Source: Candidatus Latescibacteria bacterium 4484_107
GTDB taxonomy: Bacteria > Latescibacterota > 4484-107
NCBI GenBank assembly: GCA_002059205.1
Contig: MVCQ01000036.1
Span: forward strand, 1-9,307
Direction: 5' to 3'
Length of the DNA stretch: 9,307 bases
How positions within the stretch are numbered: position 1 is the first letter of the stretch; each line of letters starts with the position of its first letter. Below the pieces are notes generated by a model. That model saw only the letters and a program-made list of their open reading frames with translations, did not search any database and had not been told where the DNA came from. This document shows positions 5,166 to 9,307 of this stretch, in pieces. The position numbers and the translations under genes were made by a program.

Positions 5166-6119
5166 TTACTGAGAGACCTTTCGATTCTTTTCATCTTTCG
5201 GAATCCTCGTTACCCATGTTTGGCTGGTGTGATCCCACGAACTCCGAAATGGGGTATTCGTTCTATTATTCCTGAGGATAGGCATCAAAAACCTCCTGAT
5301 AGTCTCCATTACTATTGCAAACTCACTGGGGGTGTTTTCAATACGGCTTCTGGATAAAAATGCCTTCCACATCTTGTTGTTCGCCGGATCGTCAGCAAAA
5401 TTACGACCCATCACTTCCTCGGCTTCTTTTGTCTCTCTGCCACGAGCCCCAAAAGTTCTCCTCGCGGCGGTGCAAAGCTTTCCTCCTTCAAAATCGAATT
5501 CTTTCGCCAAAAGCCAAACATCATAGAAGTCTTTCATTCTGCTGTTCGCAAAACTCAATTTCGCCATAGTCTCCAGTTTTTCCGCTATGATGGATTCATT
5601 AGAATAAACCTTGATTAAGGGAATCCTGTCATCTAACAGTGTTGGAAAGGACATCTTTAAGGCCCGTGGGTAAACCACGTCTCCAAAACCTATATCAATC
5701 TGAATGGTATCCCGTGTACGACCCAGATAGGCCGTTAGCTTTATACGAATACCAGTCTGTTCTGCGGTTTCCTGGATCGTTTCAACATAAATCGAATTGG
5801 GATCAAATCTCACCGTGTCCTCACCGCTAATGGCCACTACTTCCGAAAAAATTTGCCTCAACCGTTCCGGACCATTCTCCGTCTCGCTCAGGAAATCAAT
5901 GTCCTTTGTGGGACGGCCAAAAGGCGCCCTTATTGTTAGAAACAAGACTCCTCCTTTGAGGATAAAATAGTCGCCATACTCGGATACAGAGAGACGGTAA
6001 AGCAAGCGTTCCTGAAAGTACCGTCTCAGAACCGATTCAAAGGTGAGGTAGTTCGCTTTTGCCACGTTGAGAAGCCGTGCCTTAACGGAAGCAATTTGAT
6101 CCATCTGTCTCTTTGTCAC
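5166..6119 (-). CDS. abiEii: AbiEii-type toxin, nucleotidyltransferase of a type IV toxin-antitoxin system
   Basis: This 317-residue cytosolic protein has the DNA polymerase beta-like nucleotidyltransferase fold of the AbiEii/AbiGii family. AbiE is a phage abortive-infection system: the toxin stops growth and AbiEi counters it without binding it stably. Visible motifs are ILKGGVLF (53-60, family KGG), GRPTKDIDFL with Asp73 and Asp75 as metal ligands, a third acidic site in IQIDIGFGD (139-147), and the late block AEKLETMAKLSFANSRMKDFYDVWLL (179-204), whose Lys and Asp residues belong to motif IV. All motifs are intact, so the toxin is probably active. The start is GTG at 6119, with GAGG (6127-6130) seven bases before it; this overlaps the abiEi stop by four bases (GTGA), so translation is probably coupled. 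GC is about 45% in one sampled row, well below prfA. The 30 or so C-terminal residues beyond LMPIL are unusual and hydrophilic. Confidence 0.9.
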   Translation of the reverse strand: MTKRQMDQIASVKARLLNVAKANYLTFESVLRRYFQERLLYRLSVSEYGDYFILKGGVLFLTIRAPFGRPTKDIDFLSETENGPERLRQIFSEVVAISGEDTVRFDPNSIYVETIQETAEQTGIRIKLTAYLGRTRDTIQIDIGFGDVVYPRALKMSFPTLLDDRIPLIKVYSNESIIAEKLETMAKLSFANSRMKDFYDVWLLAKEFDFEGGKLCTAARRTFGARGRETKEAEEVMGRNFADDPANNKMWKAFLSRSRIENTPSEFAIVMETIRRFLMPILRNNRTNTPFRSSWDHTSQTWVTRIPKDEKNRKVSQ

Positions 6120-6718
6120 AGCATCGCCTCAAGATATTGGGATAACAGCTTCTCGACCCGGCAGATCTTAGCGTATCGTCTGAGCTCCTCCAGATCACGG
6201 TCTCTGCGTCTTAGGTAATCTCGCATGGCTTCCACGGCCACGTCCCTGCCGATCTTGTTGCGGAACTTAAGACAATCACACACGGTCTTGGCAGGACTAT
6301 AGACTCTCACCTCATGATTATCAATTTGATGTTTTTCAACACCCGCCGAGAAAGCCTCACCCGAAAAGACAAACACCCGAATCGGGGGATATTGTACCCT
6401 GGGTCTCCATGTGTCCCGTTTCACAGCCAGGTATACTTCGATCGGGCTTTGGGTGGTTAGCTCGTGAAAGCTCAGGGAAGAAAGGAGGCAAACGATTCCG
6501 TTCGGCGCTATTTTGGCAACTTCGACGAGAGAAGCGTTTGCAGGGCATTCATACTCAATCAGGCGGTAAAGACCCCGGCTTACTTTCTCGATTTTGCCCT
6601 GTTCTAACAGCGCTCTTACTGTTCTGGATTGGACGCCAACCTTCAATAAATCACCTGTCCGAGCCAGTCCATTATGCTGCCTGAAGACTTTTAGTAAATT
6701 CAAATCGCTCTTTTTCAT
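6116..6718 (-). CDS. abiEi: AbiEi-type antitoxin and transcriptional repressor
   Basis: This is a 200-residue protein from the ATG at 6718. The N-terminal winged helix-turn-helix is about residues 5-55 (LLKVFRQHNGLARTGDLLKV, then RTVRALLEQGKIEKVSRGLY). The C-terminal antitoxin domain contains SSLSFHELTTQSP, VYSPAKTVCDCLKF and NKIGRDVAVEAMRDYL, typical of AbiEi. Known family members neutralise AbiEii and bind inverted repeats in their own promoter to repress the operon. The frame is open to a GTG at 6754, which would give 212 residues, but that GTG sits inside the inverted repeat described here as the candidate operator and has no Shine-Dalgarno, so I prefer 6718. ATG 6718 has no strong Shine-Dalgarno either; the start is uncertain. 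It overlaps abiEii by four bases as one operon. Confidence 0.88.
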   Translation of the reverse strand: MKKSDLNLLKVFRQHNGLARTGDLLKVGVQSRTVRALLEQGKIEKVSRGLYRLIEYECPANASLVEVAKIAPNGIVCLLSSLSFHELTTQSPIEVYLAVKRDTWRPRVQYPPIRVFVFSGEAFSAGVEKHQIDNHEVRVYSPAKTVCDCLKFRNKIGRDVAVEAMRDYLRRRDRDLEELRRYAKICRVEKLLSQYLEAML

Positions 6719-6740
6719 AACGTCATTATGCACATATTGA

Positions 6741-6908
6741 TCAAAAACCTCCACAATAGCTCAGAAATGTGGAGGAAATTGTGTAGGTGAACTTCACACA
6801 CCCCTCGCCTTCTCCAGCCTCGCCTGCACCAAATCCACCACCGCTCAGTATCCTGTTAATGTGCTCCGCAAGTTTCTCGTGGCGGTTGTCAATAATATCG
6901 TGAGCCAT
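6741..6908 (-). pseudogene. Truncated 55-codon relic resembling the N-terminus of a PLD-like/helicase defence protein
   Basis: From an ATG at 6908, with AAGGA about ten bases upstream, a 55-codon frame begins MAHDIIDNRHEKLAEH and ends at TGA 6741-6743. The D-I-I-D-N-R-x-E-K-L opening resembles, from memory, the first residues of large phospholipase D-like/SNF2 helicase proteins found in restriction and defence islands. Those continue with an AVGYFFLSG-like strand, which is absent here. After residue 22 the frame turns into glycine-rich, atypical protein (GGGFGAGEAGEGEG). Over that same stretch the neighbouring frame reads VVDLVQARLEKARGV and stops, as a normal protein C-terminus would. This suggests a deletion joined the start of one gene to the end of another near 6842. 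A genuine 55-residue peptide cannot be excluded. The relic ends 22 bases before abiEi and overlaps its operator. Confidence 0.4.
6748..6775. promoter_or_regulatory. Candidate AbiEi operator upstream of the abiE operon
   Basis: CCTCCACA (6748-6755) and TGTGGAGG (6768-6775) are exact reverse complements separated by 12 bases. The centres of the two arms are 20 bases apart, about two helical turns, as expected for a dimeric or cooperative repressor. It lies 30-57 bases upstream of the preferred abiEi ATG. A smaller palindrome, TTGATCAA (6737-6744), sits beside it. AbiEi proteins studied elsewhere bind inverted repeats in their own promoter; that this one does so is inference. Confidence 0.45.
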
Positions 6909-7167
6909 CACGTTTTATCCTTCCGGGACTTTCTGCACATCCATGTTCAATGAGAACGCACACCTTACTCCTGATGAAAATAACCCTTTTGGGGCGTTAA
7001 GTGCAACTCCAGGATGTTATATTACTTACGTAACCTTATTCAGGATTGCCCCGTTTATTTTCATGGAGGTTGAAAATAACGAGACGTTCCTTCTCACTTC
7101 GGGCATAAGCTCAATCTGGTTTTACAAAATTCACCAAAATCGGCAAACTTTGAGGGGTGCGGTCCTG
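6909..7167. other. Spacer without an intact gene between the hydrolase and the defence relic
   Basis: No frame here has support. A minus-strand frame runs into the relic's ribosome binding site and ends DVQKVPEG then TAA nine bases before the relic's ATG. It could be the tail of a lost upstream gene, or a leftover HsdS-like start (QKVPEGW is a common opening there), but it is too short to judge. The plus-strand frame at 6943-7302 mostly overlaps the hydrolase antisense and has no known motif. I see no terminator for the hydrolase. Confidence 0.4.
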
Positions 7168-8037
7168 CTATTCCTTCCCCAAATGTTTCTTGAAGAACGC
7201 TATGACCCGCTTGAAGAACTCCTCTGTCTTGATGAATTCTGGCCCCTGGGGATACCCATGAGTAGCGCCTTCGACAATCCAAAGCTCTTTTTCTCCGGGT
7301 AACGCCTTGTAGACTTCCTTTGACATCTCTGGCGTGGATCGATCGTCCAACGCTCCTACAATCAAGAATACTGGGCAGTGAATTCTCGGCGCCGCATTCA
7401 CTGGATACCACTCTTCAGGATAACCATGTGGTAGGCGAAGTTCCCTGTCTGGAGCGATTTCTTTCAGATTCTTCAAAGCTGCAGGAATTGTACTGATCAG
7501 TGCTCGGACTACGATGGTTCCAATATCATTCCGATGTTCCGCGCACCCAAAAATCAAGTACGCGCCCGTCGAATAACCGAACAGACCAATTCTATGAGGA
7601 TCTATATCTTTACGCTTTTTCAGATAATCTATGGCTGCATCGAGGTCACTCACGAATTCTGGATAAACAAGATCATCACGATCCATCTTCCACTCACAGC
7701 TTTTTCCAAATCCTCTCCAGTCAAACAGCAAGACATTCAAACCGGCATTTGCAAAACTATAAGCGTACCTTCCTTGATAGCCCATGTTGCCCGCATCGCC
7801 GTCCACGCAAATGATAGTCGGATATTCTTTAGGTGTTGTCTGGGACACTTTACAACTTGCCGCAGGAATAAACCACCCTACTAACATCAGACTGTCTTGT
7901 GTAACGAAGGTGATCTCTTCATAGTCCAGGCGCCAATCACTTGGGGTCTGTGGATAGTTTGTCTCTGGTTTTATTGCCAATGCCGAATTTGAAAGAAGGA
8001 CCACAGCAAATACAGTCAGGAGACACTGCCTACTCAA
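7168..8037 (-). CDS. Secreted alpha/beta hydrolase, probable esterase or peptidase-like
   Basis: This protein has 289 residues. Residues 1-21 (hydrophobic LLTVFAVVLLSNSALA) form a signal peptide with an ALA cleavage site before Ile22, so it acts outside the cytoplasm. The hydrolase core follows: strand and turn TIICVDGDAGNMGY (74-87), LLFDWRGFGKS (103-113), the nucleophile elbow GYSTGAY with Ser156, the acid Asp231 in GALDDRSTP, and His260 in GATHGYP. The triad is complete. The usual HGNAGN of this BEM46/ABHD13-like group is DGDAGN here, so the His before the oxyanion Gly is missing. The start is TTG at 8037, the only start that keeps the signal peptide; an in-frame TGA lies at 8053-8055 and GAGGAG (8049-8054) lies 11 bases upstream. 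GC is about 47% in one sampled row, lower than amrS. Substrate unknown. Confidence 0.82.
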   Translation of the reverse strand: MSRQCLLTVFAVVLLSNSALAIKPETNYPQTPSDWRLDYEEITFVTQDSLMLVGWFIPAASCKVSQTTPKEYPTIICVDGDAGNMGYQGRYAYSFANAGLNVLLFDWRGFGKSCEWKMDRDDLVYPEFVSDLDAAIDYLKKRKDIDPHRIGLFGYSTGAYLIFGCAEHRNDIGTIVVRALISTIPAALKNLKEIAPDRELRLPHGYPEEWYPVNAAPRIHCPVFLIVGALDDRSTPEMSKEVYKALPGEKELWIVEGATHGYPQGPEFIKTEEFFKRVIAFFKKHLGKE

Positions 8038-8048
8038 TTTTATATTTT

Positions 8049-8054
8049 CTCCTC
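8049..8054 (-). promoter_or_regulatory. Shine-Dalgarno supporting the TTG start of the hydrolase
   Basis: GAGGAG on the minus strand, 11 bases before TTG 8035-8037. The next in-frame Met is residue 51, inside the fold, so TTG is the likely start despite its rarity. Confidence 0.5.
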
Positions 8055-8093
8055 AGCTTTTGTCAAATTGTGTCCAACGCGTAATACCCGAAT

Positions 8094-9248
8094 TCACCCC
8101 CACACCCCCGGAATCGGATGTCCGCAGAAGCGGCATTTCCCATCCCGGATGTGAATCTCCGACACCACGTAAATAGACCGCCGGATCACCACCTTTCCGC
8201 AGTTCGGACAATAGGTGTGCTCGCCCCCGTGCCCGGGCGGCACATTCCCGACGTACGCATAATGCAGCCCGCTGTCCAGCGCGATCTTCCGGGCCATCTC
8301 CACGGTCTTTATGGGCGTGGGGGGAAGATTGCGCAATTTGTATTGAGGATAGAAGCGGGAAAAATGAATCGGCACGTCCGGGCCTAACTCGTCGTAAATC
8401 CAGCGGCACATGGCCTTCAATTCGCCCGGATCGTCGTTGAGCGTGGGAATCACCAAATACACGATCTCGTACCAGATACCGGCATCCCGGAGCAGTTCGA
8501 GCGTATCCAGCACGGGCTTAAGCCGGCCCATCTGCATATTGTAGAATCTCTCGGTGAACGCTTTGAGATCAATCTTGACCGCGTCGAGCTGCTTGCACAG
8601 GGCCTTCATCGGCTCCGGCATGATGTATCCGTTGGAGATCATCACGCTTTTGACGCCGCGCTCCCGACCGGCTACGGCGCAGTCGTACATATATTCGTAG
8701 AAGATCACCGGCTCGGTGTACGTATAGGCGATGGTGCGGGAGCCGCTTTCCCTGGCAGCCTGGGCGACCATTTCGGGAGGCATGATATAGTCTAAGCTCT
8801 GCTCGGGGCGAATTTGAGAGATCTGCCAATTCTGACAGAACTTGCACTCTATATTGCAGCCCACCGTGGCGATGGAAAAGGCGTCTGTTCCGGGCAGAAA
8901 GTGAAAAAGCGGTTTCTTCTCGATAGGATCCACGTGCCAGGAACATGGCCGGGAGTGCACCAGCGTGTAATACGTTCCGCTCCGATTCTCCCGCACGCCG
9001 CAATAGCCCCGCTCCAGATCGTCTATTTCGCATTCCCGGGGACAGAGGTGGCATTTGATCTTCCGATGAGGGAGCTTGTCGTAATAGCGCGCCTCGACCA
9101 GGAACTCATCCCCCATTGATTTTTCCTGAGGGAAGGAACGGTACGCCTCGGACTCAGAGGCCCATAGCGGCGTTATGGTCGAGGCGGCTGCCATCAGAGC
9201 GGCCTTTTGGATAAAACCACGTCTCGATAGGTGGTCCTGAGGTTCCAT
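8094..9248 (-). CDS. amrS: AmmeMemoRadiSam-system radical SAM protein with twin-arginine leader
   Basis: This 384-residue protein starts at ATG 9248 with AGGA four bases upstream. After a leader, the order of motifs is a cysteine cluster CHLCPREC (66-73) with CGV (83-85), then the radical SAM [4Fe-4S] motif CNIECKFC (Cys131, Cys135, Cys138), SAM-site segments TYTEPVIFYEYM and SNGYIM, VKIDLKAF (224-231), and a C-terminal zinc-ribbon-like CPNCGK (347-352) paired with CRFCGHPIPGVW. This matches AmrS, the radical SAM member of the AmmeMemoRadiSam set; its reaction is not established to my knowledge. Neither Memo nor AMMECR1 is in view; they could lie upstream, past the edge. Residues 8-33 (SRRGFIQKAALMAAAS then ASESEA) look like a Tat leader or a membrane anchor, which is odd for an oxygen-sensitive cytosolic enzyme. 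It is GC-rich, like the housekeeping genes. Confidence 0.9.
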   Translation of the reverse strand: MEPQDHLSRRGFIQKAALMAAASTITPLWASESEAYRSFPQEKSMGDEFLVEARYYDKLPHRKIKCHLCPRECEIDDLERGYCGVRENRSGTYYTLVHSRPCSWHVDPIEKKPLFHFLPGTDAFSIATVGCNIECKFCQNWQISQIRPEQSLDYIMPPEMVAQAARESGSRTIAYTYTEPVIFYEYMYDCAVAGRERGVKSVMISNGYIMPEPMKALCKQLDAVKIDLKAFTERFYNMQMGRLKPVLDTLELLRDAGIWYEIVYLVIPTLNDDPGELKAMCRWIYDELGPDVPIHFSRFYPQYKLRNLPPTPIKTVEMARKIALDSGLHYAYVGNVPPGHGGEHTYCPNCGKVVIRRSIYVVSEIHIRDGKCRFCGHPIPGVWG

Positions 9249-9289
9249 AATATCCTGGATAAGTAGTCAGACAAAATTAAATTCATAAA

Positions 9290-9307
9290 ATCTCACCGCA
9301 GAGACGC
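9290..9307. repeat. Start of a CGCAGAGA-type repeat cut by the window edge
   Basis: The last bases read CTCACCGCAGAGACGC. From memory, CTCACCGCAGAGACGCAGAG with further CGCAGAGA units is a common intergenic tandem repeat in environmental bacterial genomes. Only the first one and a half units are visible. Confidence 0.3.

Noticed and set aside
6943..7302. 119-codon plus-strand frame
   Set aside because: Its 3' part is antisense to the hydrolase C-terminus, it has no Shine-Dalgarno, and no domain is recognisable.

Overview
The window looks like chromosomal DNA from an uncultivated, fairly GC-rich bacterium. All recognisable genes lie on the minus strand. Core genes are GC-rich: single 60-base rows sampled by eye give about 67% in serS and 60% in amrS. 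GTG and TTG starts are common, and the spacers carry several kinds of short repeat. The seryl-tRNA synthetase has a less common motif 3 (LNNTAIASPR instead of the usual LNGSGLAVGR). I associate this loosely with Planctomycetota-like or candidate-phylum bacteria, but the window does not fix the taxon.

From right to left, in the direction of transcription: an AmrS-type radical SAM enzyme with a twin-arginine leader (8094-9248); a secreted alpha/beta hydrolase starting at TTG (7168-8037); a 260-base spacer; a short relic that looks like the broken N-terminus of a phage-defence helicase-type gene (6741-6908); an AbiEi/AbiEii type IV toxin-antitoxin operon (5166-6718) with an inverted-repeat candidate operator; a 560-base AT-rich stretch without a gene (4603-5165); then housekeeping and metabolic genes: prfA (release factor 1), serS, a VOC/glyoxalase-fold protein, an Eda-type KDPG/KHG aldolase and the start of a DUF116 membrane protein that runs off the left edge.

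The segment from about 4610 to 8045 is clearly lower in GC: sampled rows give about 45% in the toxin, 47% in the hydrolase and 30% in the spacer beside prfA. It holds the toxin-antitoxin pair and the relic, so it reads as an acquired accessory segment between conserved genes. On the left, prfA and serS both serve translation. The VOC protein has its own candidate promoter, and the aldolase and DUF116 protein follow it.

The main points for a second look are the AbiE operator overlapping the 3' end of the relic, the twin-arginine leader on a radical SAM protein, the hydrolase whose usual oxyanion-strand HG is replaced by DG, and at least five distinct families of short spacer repeats. I see no rRNA, tRNA, CRISPR array, transposase or clearly new multi-gene system.
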